A DNA stretch of 47,104 nucleotides from Fusobacterium sp. SYSU M8D902 (GTDB lineage: Bacteria; Fusobacteriota; Fusobacteriia; Fusobacteriales; Fusobacteriaceae), in NCBI RefSeq assembly GCF_040199715.1, contig NZ_JBEFNA010000019.1:1-47104 (forward strand), read 5' to 3'. This document shows, piece after piece, positions 7,719 through 16,023 of the stretch. The notes beneath the pieces were generated by a model. It made no database searches, had not been told where the DNA came from, and saw only the letters and a list, made by a program, of their open reading frames with translations. Made by a program: the position numbers and the translations under genes. Position 1 is the stretch's first letter. Every line of letters starts with the position of its first letter.

Positions 7719-8600
7719 CTATCTTTTTTTCTTATGGAACTTACTATACAGATTCCATCTATCGTGAAACCACATCCACTGCTCTGGATGCTCCCTTATT
7801 ACTTTTTCCATCTCACTAATAAGGAGTTGTGTATTACTTAACACATCTTCTTTAAAATTTCCTGTCTTTATCATATCCAAACTTTTAATTACTGTAGTAC
7901 TACTGTTGTCAGCATTGAAGTAGTTATATCCCCAAACTAGAGGAATGTCAAATTTTAGAGCCAGAGATACTGCTCCAGTTGGAGCTTTTGCTTCCATTCC
8001 AAAAAAATCAACAATAGCTCCCTTATCTCTATGATCACTGAACAGTGCAAATATCTCTTTGTTGTTCAATCTCTCAATAAGCTCTCTACTTGTAGATTTA
8101 CTTTTTGAAAAAACAGTTAAATTCAAATCCTCTTTTCTACTTTTAGTTATAAAATCATTTATATATGGATTTCTCTGTTTTTTAGCCACAGTTACAACTT
8201 CATACCCTTCAGCTGCCTTTATTGCAGCTTCCATATTCCCCATATGCATAAGAGCAGCTATAACTCCTTTTCCCTTATTATACTCTCTATCTAAAATATC
8301 TTTATTTTTTACTGTCACCCTGTCTTTTAAGTAATCTTTAAACCAAAGTGTACATAAAAAAGCTTTTATCATAATTTTAAAAGATTCCTTAGCTATTTTC
8401 TCCACTTCATGTATATCCTTTTCAGGAAAAGCCATTTTTAAGTTAGTTAAGGCGATCAATCTTCTCTTTTTTATCAATCTATAACTCAAACTTCCTAAAA
8501 AATCTCCAAATTTAAATCTTGAACTCTCTGGAAACATCAATAACATCTTATAAAAAAATAAAACTAACCAAAATTGAAATTTATATATTAAATTTTTCAT
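7719..8600 (-). CDS. Lipid A biosynthesis acyltransferase, LpxL/HtrB-like
   Basis: A 293-residue inner-membrane acyltransferase of the LpxL/LpxM family, which adds secondary acyl chains to lipid A. Visible are a hydrophobic N-terminal segment (FWLVLFFYKMLLMF), the catalytic H-X4-E motif HMGNME, the SDHRDKGAIVDFFG block, and the closing HPEQWMWFHDRW. The length is slightly shorter than the usual ~305. The start has AGGAG at good spacing. It lies upstream of htpG on the same strand, and the htpG promoter sits just after its stop, so the two are probably separate units. Which of LpxL or LpxM it is cannot be decided by eye. Confidence 0.85.
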   Translation of the reverse strand: MKNLIYKFQFWLVLFFYKMLLMFPESSRFKFGDFLGSLSYRLIKKRRLIALTNLKMAFPEKDIHEVEKIAKESFKIMIKAFLCTLWFKDYLKDRVTVKNKDILDREYNKGKGVIAALMHMGNMEAAIKAAEGYEVVTVAKKQRNPYINDFITKSRKEDLNLTVFSKSKSTSRELIERLNNKEIFALFSDHRDKGAIVDFFGMEAKAPTGAVSLALKFDIPLVWGYNYFNADNSSTTVIKSLDMIKTGNFKEDVLSNTQLLISEMEKVIREHPEQWMWFHDRWNLYSKFHKKKR

Positions 8601-8689
8601 CTCTTCTCTCCTATTTTTAATTTCACCTCTTTATTATAGCATAAAAACTAAAAAAATAATATTATCTTACAAATAAACCTTTTAATAAA

Positions 8690-8718
8690 TTGCTTAGAAT
8701 ACAAGTATATGGTATAAT
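8690..8718 (+). promoter_or_regulatory. Promoter for the mtnN-to-TSUP gene cluster
   Basis: TTGCTT, a 17-nt spacer and TATAAT lie about 40 nt upstream of the mtnN start. It is probably the main promoter of the plus-strand run that reaches to 15971. Confidence 0.65.
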
Positions 8719-8758
8719 TTCTAGAGAATAAAAATTTGATATAGAGGTGAAAATATTT

Positions 8759-9454
8759 ATGAGAATAGGTATCATAGGTGCAATGAATGAAGAGATTATA
8801 GAGTTAAAATCTGTAATGAATAATATAGAGGAAGAGTGTATTGGAAATTTAAGTTTTTTCAAAGGAGAACTAAAAGGAAAAGAAGTAGTTTTAGTTGAAT
8901 GTGGTATTGGTAAAGTAAATGGTGCTATCTGTGCTACTCTTATGAAGAGTCATTTCAATGTAGATATGCTATTATTTACTGGAGTTGCTGGTGGAGTAAA
9001 TCCTGATATAAATATTGGTGATATTGTTATAGCTACAGATTTAGTTGAACATGACTTTGATACAACTGCCTTTGGTTATGAGTTAGGACAAATTCCTAGA
9101 ATGGCTGAATATAAATTTAAAACTGATGAAACCCTTAGAGATATAGCTTATGATTGTGCAGTAAAAGCTTTTGGTGAAGCTAAAGTATGGAAGGGTAGAA
9201 TAGTGAGTGGAGACCAATTTATAGCTTCTCCTGACAAGATCAAATGGCTTAAAGAGATCTTTGATGGTTACTGTACAGAGATGGAGGGAGCTGCTGTAGC
9301 TCATGTTTGTTATACTTTCAATCTTCCATTCCTAGTTATAAGAGCTATCTCTGATAAAGCTGATGATGATGCTAAGGTAGATTATCCAGAATTTGTAAAA
9401 CTTGCTGCTAAAAACTCTAAAACTATAATAGAGGGGATCTTAGAAAGATTATAA
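8759..9454 (+). CDS. mtnN: 5'-methylthioadenosine/S-adenosylhomocysteine nucleosidase
   Basis: A 231-residue cytosolic nucleosidase that cleaves adenine from MTA and SAH, feeding methionine salvage and the LuxS pathway. Motifs are IGIIGAMNEE with the catalytic Glu, FTGVAGG, the substrate-binding EMEGAAVAHV, and ISDKAD with the catalytic Asp. I chose ATG 8759 (MRIGIIGA) because GAGGTG lies upstream at good spacing; the in-frame GTG at 8747 is itself part of that ribosome binding site. folC starts 12 nt after its stop. Confidence 0.96.
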   Translation: MRIGIIGAMNEEIIELKSVMNNIEEECIGNLSFFKGELKGKEVVLVECGIGKVNGAICATLMKSHFNVDMLLFTGVAGGVNPDINIGDIVIATDLVEHDFDTTAFGYELGQIPRMAEYKFKTDETLRDIAYDCAVKAFGEAKVWKGRIVSGDQFIASPDKIKWLKEIFDGYCTEMEGAAVAHVCYTFNLPFLVIRAISDKADDDAKVDYPEFVKLAAKNSKTIIEGILERL

Positions 9455-9466
9455 GAAGGTGTGACT

Positions 9467-10711
9467 ATGAATATAGATGCTCTATTAAATGAACTTTACT
9501 CATACTCTATGCATGGAATAAAATTGGGATTGGAGAATATTAAAACTCTTTGCAATGAGTTGGGAAATCCTCAAGACAATTACAAAGTTATACATATAGC
9601 TGGAACTAATGGAAAGGGATCAACTTCTACAACTATTGAAACTATCTTATTAGAGGCAGGTTATAAAGTTGGAAAGTATACCTCTCCTCATATCTTAAAA
9701 TTTAACGAAAGAATCAGAGTTAATGGTAGAGATATAAGTGATGAAGAGATTGTAAAATACTATGAAAAAATTAAAAATATAATAGCTAAAGCTGAAATTA
9801 AACCTACTTTTTTTGAAGTTACAACTGCTATGATGTTTCAATTTTTTTCTGATCAAAAAGTTGATTATGTAATTTTAGAAACTGGTATGGGTGGAAGATT
9901 TGATGCAACTAATATATGTAAATCTGAGGTCTGTGTCATTACCAATGTAAGTTTAGATCACACTGAATATCTAGGAGACTCTATCTATAAAATAGCCAAA
10001 GAGAAAGCTGGAATTATAAGAGATTGTCCTAAGGTAATTGTTGCTGATAACAACAGTGATTTTCTTAAAGCTATATCTGAAGAGAAAGCTACTATTATAA
10101 ATGTCTTAGAAAAGTATAGAGATGCTAAATTCAAATTGAATTTTGATAATTTTACTACAAATATTGAGATTGGAAAGAGTAAGTTTGATTTTTCCCTCTT
10201 TGGTGATTATCAATTCAAAAACTTTTTAACTGCCTATGAGGTATTAAAAGAGTTGGGAATAGATGATGCAACTATTTCATCTGGCTGTAAAAAAGTAGTA
10301 TGGCAATGTAGATGTGAACTCTATTGTAAATCTCCTCTCACTCTTTTAGATGGAGCTCACAATGTAGATGGTATGAGAGAGCTTTGTAAGATCATATCTA
10401 AAAATTTTAAGCCTGAAGATGTTGTCATCATAACATCTATCTTAAAGGATAAAGATGTTACTCATATGGTAGAGTTGATGAAAACTATTAGTAAACATAT
10501 TATCTTTACATCTCTAGCAGATAATCCTAGAGGTACGACTGGAGAGGTAATAATTGAGCAATTGAGTGATAAAAGTGGTTGCTTTGTAGAAAATGATATA
10601 ACTAAGGCATACTCTATGGCTAAAGAGTTAAATAAAAAACTTATTATTCTATGTGGATCTTTTTATACACTAAGTAGATTTAAAGAGGAAATGAATGAAA
10701 AGAAAAAATAA
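9467..10711 (+). CDS. folC: Bifunctional folylpolyglutamate/dihydrofolate synthase
   Basis: A 414-residue Mur-ligase-superfamily enzyme that adds glutamate to dihydropteroate or folates in the cytosol. The P-loop GTNGKGST is at residues 46-53, followed by GKYTSPHILKFNERI, the LETGMGGRFDATN block and SLDHTEYLG. The C-terminal Rossmann domain carries LLDGAHNVDG. GTG 9461 is in frame, but the ATG at 9467 is better spaced from AGAAGGT. The 3' end overlaps the next small gene by 17 nt, suggesting translational coupling. Confidence 0.95.
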   Translation: MNIDALLNELYSYSMHGIKLGLENIKTLCNELGNPQDNYKVIHIAGTNGKGSTSTTIETILLEAGYKVGKYTSPHILKFNERIRVNGRDISDEEIVKYYEKIKNIIAKAEIKPTFFEVTTAMMFQFFSDQKVDYVILETGMGGRFDATNICKSEVCVITNVSLDHTEYLGDSIYKIAKEKAGIIRDCPKVIVADNNSDFLKAISEEKATIINVLEKYRDAKFKLNFDNFTTNIEIGKSKFDFSLFGDYQFKNFLTAYEVLKELGIDDATISSGCKKVVWQCRCELYCKSPLTLLDGAHNVDGMRELCKIISKNFKPEDVVIITSILKDKDVTHMVELMKTISKHIIFTSLADNPRGTTGEVIIEQLSDKSGCFVENDITKAYSMAKELNKKLIILCGSFYTLSRFKEEMNEKKK

Positions 10712-10946
10712 TCTATTGAGAGTTATCATCTATATGGTAGTATTGGGAGTTTTTATCTTCTTTGAAAACAAATTATATAGACAGTACAGAGCAGAAAAAA
10801 AAGTTGCTGACTATGTCAAAGAGCAGAAAACACAAGAGATTGAAAACTCTTTCCTACTGAGAAAAAAATATTTCTATACAGATAATGAATACTTAAAAAA
10901 TTTTAAAAAATTAGTTGAAAAATCTTCAAAAAAAGGAGAGGATTAG
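10695..10946 (+). CDS. Small single-pass membrane protein of unknown function
   Basis: An 83-residue basic protein: a short KRKNN head, one transmembrane helix (about residues 8-24, LRVIIYMVVLGVFIFFE), then a highly charged, probably helical tail. The topology is likely N-in with the tail outside, by analogy with divisome-type bitopic proteins; this is inference. It overlaps the end of folC by 17 nt and ends 2 nt before the start of hprK. AGAGGA precedes the start. I recognise no family. Confidence 0.6.
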   Translation: MKRKNNLLRVIIYMVVLGVFIFFENKLYRQYRAEKKVADYVKEQKTQEIENSFLLRKKYFYTDNEYLKNFKKLVEKSSKKGED

Positions 10947-10948
10947 AC

Positions 10949-12907
10949 TTGATTTCAGAAAAAAAAGTACCTATAAGAGAGTTTATCTCTCATCTCAATC
11001 TAGAGATTATAAATGAAGGAAATATGGATTTTCAAATTGAGATTCCAAGTATCTATCAAATTGGTTATGAACTCATTGGTTTTTTTGAAGTGGATGAGGA
11101 ACTTAATAAATATATTCATATCTACGGGAGAAAAGAGGCTAAATATCTTATGAATTTAACATCTGAAGAGAGATCTCGTATATTTGACAACTATTTTTCC
11201 CATAACTTTCCAGCACTTATTGCCACTAATGAGAGTATAATATTTCCTGAATTAATAGCTAGTGCTAAAAAATATAATAAAACTTTCTTAAAAAGTATGA
11301 GAAGAACATCTGCTACCATTAGAGAAGCCAAGTTCTTTCTATCTAAAAGATTGGCTAAAGAGGAGATGTTTAATGGATATATATTTCTTGATGTAATGGG
11401 AATCGGTGTACTTCTTACTGGTTATGAAGATGCTAAATTGGGAGTTACAATTGAGCTTCTTGAGAGAGGGCATAGACTCATCACTGACAACCATTTAATT
11501 ATGAAAAGAGTGGCTGAAAATGATCTAGAGGGGTATAATAGAATAGATAAGAGTACTATGGATAGCCACTTCTTCTTAGATAACCAAAAAGATAATAACA
11601 AGATAGACGTCACTACTCTTTTTGGTATAAAGGCCACTAGAAAAATGAAGAGAATTGATATGTTGATTGTACTAGAGGAGTGGCAGGAGAAAAAATTTTA
11701 TGATAGACTTGGATTAGATGAAGTCTATGAAGAGTTCTTAGGTGGTAAGATTCCAAAATGGACTATCCCTGTTAGAAAAGGGAGAAACTTGGCTATAATT
11801 ATTGAAACTGCAGCTTTAAACTATAGACTAAAGATGATGGGAGTCAATTCAGCAGAGTTTTTTATGAAGGAATCTCAAAAACTAATACAAGCTAATAAGA
11901 AAAAGCAGGGAGAAAAAAATATGAGTAATAAAAAAGTTCTTTCAGTAATGCAACTAAAAAATCAATTTAACTTAAAAGTTCTTTCAGGTGAGGAGCATTT
12001 AGAAGAGACAATGATTGAAACTACTAGCATACATAGACCTGCTCTAGCTCTTGCTGGTTTTGTTGAAAACTATAAAGATGCTGCCTATATTGGAGTACAG
12101 ATATTTTCCAAAGCTGAGTTCAAATATCTAAGTACCCTTTCTGAAGAGGAGAGAATTAAAAATCTAGAGAAATATCTTCAGTTTAAACTTCCAATCCTTG
12201 TTTTGACTGCAGATGTAGAGATACCTGACTACTTCTTAAAAATGGTTAGAGAGCGTGAGATGATACTTTGTAGATCTTCATTTAAAAAGGCATCTCAAGT
12301 AATAGCCAACTTTAATAGCTTTTTGGAAACATATTTTACTCCTAATATCTCTCTTCATGGAGTATTTCTGGAACTATATGGTTTTGGTGTTCTATTAACT
12401 GGAAAAAGTGGAGTAGGAAAGAGTGAGACTGCTCTTGAATTAATACATAGAGGTCATAGATTGGTAGCTGATGACTTAGTTAAATTTATGAAGGATACCA
12501 GTGGAGATATTATGGGTACTGCTGCTAATCTTCCTTATTTTATGGAGATTAGAGGACTTGGAATAATTGATATCAAGACACTTTATGGACTAGGAGCTGT
12601 TAGAATCAACAAAAAACTTGATATAGTCATTGAATTAAAAGAACAGGAATCTTGTAATGATTACCTTACTTCTGTTGACTATCAAAATAGTATGGCTGAA
12701 ATTTTAGGAAATGATATTCCTAAAATGGTTCTCTATATATCTTCAGGAAGAAATGCTGCAGCTATGGTTGAGATTGCTGTAATGAATTTAATGGCTTCTA
12801 AATTGGGTCATGATCCTAAAAAACTGTATTTAGAAGGTTTAAAAAGAATGACAAAAGAGGAGAGAAAAGTCTTAGGAGTTAAGATTGATGAGGAGGAAAA
12901 TGAATAA
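10949..12907 (+). CDS. hprK: Double-length HPr kinase/phosphorylase (tandem fusion)
   Basis: A 652-residue protein made of two head-to-tail HprK/P units, about twice the usual ~310. HprK phosphorylates or dephosphorylates Ser46 of HPr in carbon catabolite control. Unit 1 (residues 1-324) has the substrate-binding N domain, but its P-loop position reads GYEDAKLGV (residues 158-166), ADD is replaced by TDN, and the EIRGLGII signature is gone; it keeps YDRLGLDE and IPVRKGRNLA. Unit 2 (325-652) has an intact P-loop GKSGVGKS (485-492), RGHRLVADD and MEIRGLGIID, but its C-terminal motif has drifted to LYISSGRNAA. The start is TTG, 7 nt after AGGAGAGG. An in-frame ATG at 11921 with its own ribosome binding site could give unit 2 alone. 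The nrnA start overlaps the stop. Confidence 0.93.
   Translation: MISEKKVPIREFISHLNLEIINEGNMDFQIEIPSIYQIGYELIGFFEVDEELNKYIHIYGRKEAKYLMNLTSEERSRIFDNYFSHNFPALIATNESIIFPELIASAKKYNKTFLKSMRRTSATIREAKFFLSKRLAKEEMFNGYIFLDVMGIGVLLTGYEDAKLGVTIELLERGHRLITDNHLIMKRVAENDLEGYNRIDKSTMDSHFFLDNQKDNNKIDVTTLFGIKATRKMKRIDMLIVLEEWQEKKFYDRLGLDEVYEEFLGGKIPKWTIPVRKGRNLAIIIETAALNYRLKMMGVNSAEFFMKESQKLIQANKKKQGEKNMSNKKVLSVMQLKNQFNLKVLSGEEHLEETMIETTSIHRPALALAGFVENYKDAAYIGVQIFSKAEFKYLSTLSEEERIKNLEKYLQFKLPILVLTADVEIPDYFLKMVREREMILCRSSFKKASQVIANFNSFLETYFTPNISLHGVFLELYGFGVLLTGKSGVGKSETALELIHRGHRLVADDLVKFMKDTSGDIMGTAANLPYFMEIRGLGIIDIKTLYGLGAVRINKKLDIVIELKEQESCNDYLTSVDYQNSMAEILGNDIPKMVLYISSGRNAAAMVEIAVMNLMASKLGHDPKKLYLEGLKRMTKEERKVLGVKIDEEENE
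11906..11923 (+). promoter_or_regulatory. Internal ribosome binding site and ATG within hprK
   Basis: CAGGGAGA is followed after 8 nt by an in-frame ATG at 11921. The sequence that follows (MSNKKVLSVMQLKNQFNL) looks like an ordinary HprK N-terminus. Initiation here would produce a 328-residue, single-unit HprK with the intact P-loop. Confidence 0.6.
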
Positions 12908-13847
12908 TTTTAATGATATTATAGATAAAATTAAGCAAGTGAATGGAGATATAATCATTACATCTCATGTTAATCCTGATGGAGATGCTATTGGTTCTGG
13001 TTTAGCTCTTACTCTTGCACTTAAAAATTTAGGAAAAAATGTTAGATTTGTCCTTCAAGACAACTACCCTAGTAATATTAAATTTTTAGAAAAAATTGAT
13101 CTAGTAGAGGTTTATAATGCTGATGAAAACTATACCCCTAAACTTGTCATATGTGTGGATAGTGCAACAGCTGAAAGAGTTGGAGAGACTAAAATGCTTT
13201 TTAAAGATAACTTTGTAATCAATATAGATCATCATATAAGTAATACCCTATATGGAGATCTTAACTATGTAGAGGAGATCTCTTCTACAAGTGAAGTTAT
13301 CTATAAATTTTTAAAACATTGTAATATAGCTTTGACTTTGGATATAGCTGAAGCTCTTTACACTGGCTTAGTTAATGATACTGGTAATTTTTCACATGAC
13401 AATGTTACTTACCATACCTTTAAAATGGCAAGTGAATTAAAAAGAGTTGGTGCTAACTCTTCAAAAATTGTAAGAGAGTTTTTTAACAACAAACCTCTTC
13501 CAGCTATTAAATTACTAGGAAAAGCTATGTTTGAGATGAAATTTGATGAAGATAAAAAGTTAGCATCTCACTTTATCTCTTATGCAGATTTACTTGAATA
13601 CAATGCTAAAAAAGAGGATACTGAGGGTATTGTTGAAAAGCTACTTGCCTTTAATGAAGCTGAGGTCTCTCTCTTCCTTAGAGAGGATAAGCCTGGAGTA
13701 ATAAAAGGAAGTATGAGAAGTAAACATGAAGTTGATGTAAATAAGATTGCTAGTATCTTTGGTGGAGGAGGTCATCGTAAAGCCTCTGGTTTTACTAGTA
13801 CCCTTTCTGCTGATGAAATATTAAAACTTGTTTTAAAAGAAATGTAG
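12900..13847 (+). CDS. nrnA: DHH-DHHA1 phosphoesterase, NrnA-like
   Basis: A 315-residue DHH-family phosphoesterase; NrnA homologues degrade short oligoribonucleotides and hydrolyse pAp (3'-phosphoadenosine-5'-phosphate). Motifs in order: ITSHVNPDGDAIGS, CVDSA, NIDHHISNT (the DHH motif), TGLVNDTGNF, and the DHHA1 substrate-binding GGGGHRKASGF near the C-terminus. The ATG at 12900 overlaps the end of hprK by 8 nt; AGGAGG lies only 3 nt before it, so an upstream TTG at 12885 remains possible. The next gene follows after 8 nt. Confidence 0.93.
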   Translation: MNNFNDIIDKIKQVNGDIIITSHVNPDGDAIGSGLALTLALKNLGKNVRFVLQDNYPSNIKFLEKIDLVEVYNADENYTPKLVICVDSATAERVGETKMLFKDNFVINIDHHISNTLYGDLNYVEEISSTSEVIYKFLKHCNIALTLDIAEALYTGLVNDTGNFSHDNVTYHTFKMASELKRVGANSSKIVREFFNNKPLPAIKLLGKAMFEMKFDEDKKLASHFISYADLLEYNAKKEDTEGIVEKLLAFNEAEVSLFLREDKPGVIKGSMRSKHEVDVNKIASIFGGGGHRKASGFTSTLSADEILKLVLKEM

Positions 13848-13855
13848 GTGAGTTT

Positions 13856-14767
13856 ATGTTAAAAAAGATTGCTGTTACTATATGTTCTCTCTTCCTAATG
13901 TTAGGTTGTGGAAGTGCTGAAATTAAAAGTAATATATCAAAAGAGGATAACTTTTCTAATCTTAGAGAGTATGATGTACAAAAAGCAAATTTAAATCTTA
14001 AAAGTAGATTAGTTATTGGAAAAGTTAAAAACTACTCTAGATTTGGAACACAAAGAAATGATAGTATCTATAAAGATATTCTTATCTCTGAGTTTTCAAA
14101 CTCTAAAAGATTTACAATCCTAGAGAGAGAAGATCTTGACTCTGTTATGGAAGAGTTAGCTTTTTCAAGTAATCTTGGTCAAAAATCTATCTTAGCTAAG
14201 CAGAGATTCTTAGATACAGATTATGTAATTGTTGCTAGTGTGTCTAAGTATGGAGTAAAGATCACTGGGAATAAAACTCTTATCTCAAAAACTAAATATC
14301 AAACTGGTGAAGCTGTTGTTGAGTTAAAGGTTATTGATGTTTTAAATGGTAAAGTTTGGTCCGTTACTGGAGAGGGTAGCTCAAGTGTAAAATTTGAGAC
14401 TGTATTGGGAGCTGGAACATATGGTTCTCTTAATAATCTGGAAGAGGAAGCTTTTAGAGCTGCTATTATACAGGGAGTTGAAAAAGTTATAGAAAAAATT
14501 GACTCTGCTCCTTGGACAGCATCTATTTTAAAAAAATCTGGTAATAAGATAATTATTAATTCTGGTTTTGAAAATAATCTTAAGCTTGGAACTAAGCTAA
14601 ATGTTTACAAACAAGGGGAAGCTGTAGAATACAACGGAGAGATCTTAGGATATGAAGAGACTCTTGTTGGAACTGCTACAGTTGAATCATATATTGGTGA
14701 TAAGGCAGCTAGTTTATCATATGAAGGTATGGACTTTTCTCTACCTGCTGTGGTAAAATTAAAATAA
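13856..14767 (+). CDS. CsgG-family lipoprotein
   Basis: A 303-residue exported lipoprotein with signal peptide and lipobox (FLMLGCGS, Cys about residue 18). The body matches the CsgG family fold: LVIGKVKNYS, a segment with FTILEREDLDSVMEEL, DYVIVASVSKYG, and AVVELKVIDVLNGKVW. CsgG itself forms the curli secretion pore, but many CsgG-domain lipoproteins occur without curli, and no curli genes are here. The C-terminal third carries an extra beta-rich domain (GSFENNLKLGTKLNVYK-like segment) resembling a carboxy-terminal add-on seen in other family members. It lies 8 nt after nrnA and 18 nt before sepF. Confidence 0.8.
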   Translation: MLKKIAVTICSLFLMLGCGSAEIKSNISKEDNFSNLREYDVQKANLNLKSRLVIGKVKNYSRFGTQRNDSIYKDILISEFSNSKRFTILEREDLDSVMEELAFSSNLGQKSILAKQRFLDTDYVIVASVSKYGVKITGNKTLISKTKYQTGEAVVELKVIDVLNGKVWSVTGEGSSSVKFETVLGAGTYGSLNNLEEEAFRAAIIQGVEKVIEKIDSAPWTASILKKSGNKIIINSGFENNLKLGTKLNVYKQGEAVEYNGEILGYEETLVGTATVESYIGDKAASLSYEGMDFSLPAVVKLK

Positions 14768-14785
14768 AAGTATAAGGAGACTACT

Positions 14786-15100
14786 ATGGAAAAGGATTTT
14801 GATATTGTATTTGTTAAACCAAAAAAATATGAAGAGTGCATGAGATGTGTTGACTATATTAAAGAAGACAAAATAGTACATATCAATCTTATGGATTTAG
14901 ATTCAAAAGAATCACAAAGAATATTAGACTATATTTCTGGAGCTGTATATATAAAAGAGGGAGATATTGTAAACCCTGGTGAGAGTATTTTCTGTACTAT
15001 CCCTAAAAACAAAAAACATCTTTTTGACTACAAACCATTAAATGGAAGATTTAATGAAGATGAGATTGAAGAGATTGTACCAAGTTACAAAAATAAATAA
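14786..15100 (+). CDS. sepF: SepF-type cell division protein
   Basis: A 104-residue protein consisting essentially of the SepF core. The sequence FVKPKKYEECMRCVDYIKEDKIV matches the FxPxxYxEAxxIAxxLK start of the domain; INLMDLDSKESQRILDYISGAVY matches the conserved NLxxLDxxxAQRIxDFLxGAVY core. SepF polymerises at midcell, binds the C-terminal tail of FtsZ and can tether it to membrane. The usual N-terminal membrane-targeting helix and linker are absent or very short, so membrane attachment is unclear. AAGGAG lies upstream of the start. Confidence 0.85.
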   Translation: MEKDFDIVFVKPKKYEECMRCVDYIKEDKIVHINLMDLDSKESQRILDYISGAVYIKEGDIVNPGESIFCTIPKNKKHLFDYKPLNGRFNEDEIEEIVPSYKNK

Positions 15101-15131
15101 TATATTTTAATAAATTAGTGGAGGAAGGTTA

Positions 15132-15971
15132 ATGTTTGAAGATTTTTTTACTAATATTGATATTAGTAGTTTTTTATTTTTAGGAGTTGCTTGTTTTTTT
15201 GCTTCGTTTATTGATGCTATTGCTGGTGGAGGGGGGCTTATTACAGTCCCGGCTTATTTAGCCTCTGGTTTACCTGCCCATACAGCATTGGGAACAAACA
15301 AAGTTTCATCAAGTATAGGAACTATAGCAAGTACTTGGAAGTTTGCAGCTTCTGGTAAAATAAATTGGAAAATGGTTAGAACTATGGTACCTTTCTCCCT
15401 TATTGGAGCATTTATAGGAGTTAAGACCGTCGTACTTATAGATTCCAAATATCTCTATCCAATAGCTATTATTCTACTTCTTCTTGTTCTTGTTTACTCT
15501 TTAATGAACAAGGATCTTGGAGAGGAGAATAATTTTTTAGGACTCAATAGTAAAAATATTCGTAATGGAAGAATTATGGCTATTATTATGGGATTCTACG
15601 ATGGATTTTTTGGTCCTGGAACAGGTTCTTTCTTAATATTTGCTCTGATTAGAATTTTTAAATTGGACTTTACAAATGCCAGTGGTAATGCTAAAATTCT
15701 AAATCTTACTAGTAATTTAGCCAGTATGTTTCTCTTTATCTACCTTGGCAAAGTTAATTTTTTCTACTCTATTCCTATAGGTATTATTATGATATTTGGA
15801 GCTATTTTAGGGGCTAAGATGGCCGTTACAAAAGGAACTAAATTTATTAAACCAATGTTCTTAATAGTTACCTCTATAGTTTTGTTCAAGATGATTTTAG
15901 AATCTATGTTGGGTATAGATGTAGGTGGATTAGTTAAAGAGTTCTTTTTATCCATCACTAGAAGTTTTTAA
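15132..15971 (+). CDS. TSUP (TauE/SafE) family anion transporter
   Basis: A 279-residue integral membrane protein with about eight hydrophobic helices in two repeats. The TSUP hallmark is present: FIDAIAGGGGLITVPAYL in the first repeat and GFYDGFFGPGTGSFLIF in the second. The family exports or imports sulfite, sulfonates or other organic acids; the substrate cannot be told from sequence. GGAGGAAG precedes the ATG. It is the last gene of the plus-strand run and is followed by a terminator. Confidence 0.9.
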   Translation: MFEDFFTNIDISSFLFLGVACFFASFIDAIAGGGGLITVPAYLASGLPAHTALGTNKVSSSIGTIASTWKFAASGKINWKMVRTMVPFSLIGAFIGVKTVVLIDSKYLYPIAIILLLLVLVYSLMNKDLGEENNFLGLNSKNIRNGRIMAIIMGFYDGFFGPGTGSFLIFALIRIFKLDFTNASGNAKILNLTSNLASMFLFIYLGKVNFFYSIPIGIIMIFGAILGAKMAVTKGTKFIKPMFLIVTSIVLFKMILESMLGIDVGGLVKEFFLSITRSF

Positions 15972-15973
15972 AG

Positions 15974-16016
15974 AAAAAACACAACTTTCTTCTAAAAGTA
16001 GGTTGTGTTTTTTTTA
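15974..16016. terminator. Terminator between the TSUP and zeta-toxin genes
   Basis: AAAAAACACAAC pairs with GTTGTGTTTTTT across a 16-nt loop between two convergent genes. Both strands have the T-tract needed for Rho-independent termination. Confidence 0.85.
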
Positions 16017-16023
16017 CTCAATT

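Noticed and set aside
13856-14767. Curli secretion system
   Set aside because: Only a CsgG-domain lipoprotein is present; no csgA, csgB, csgE or csgF-like genes accompany it.
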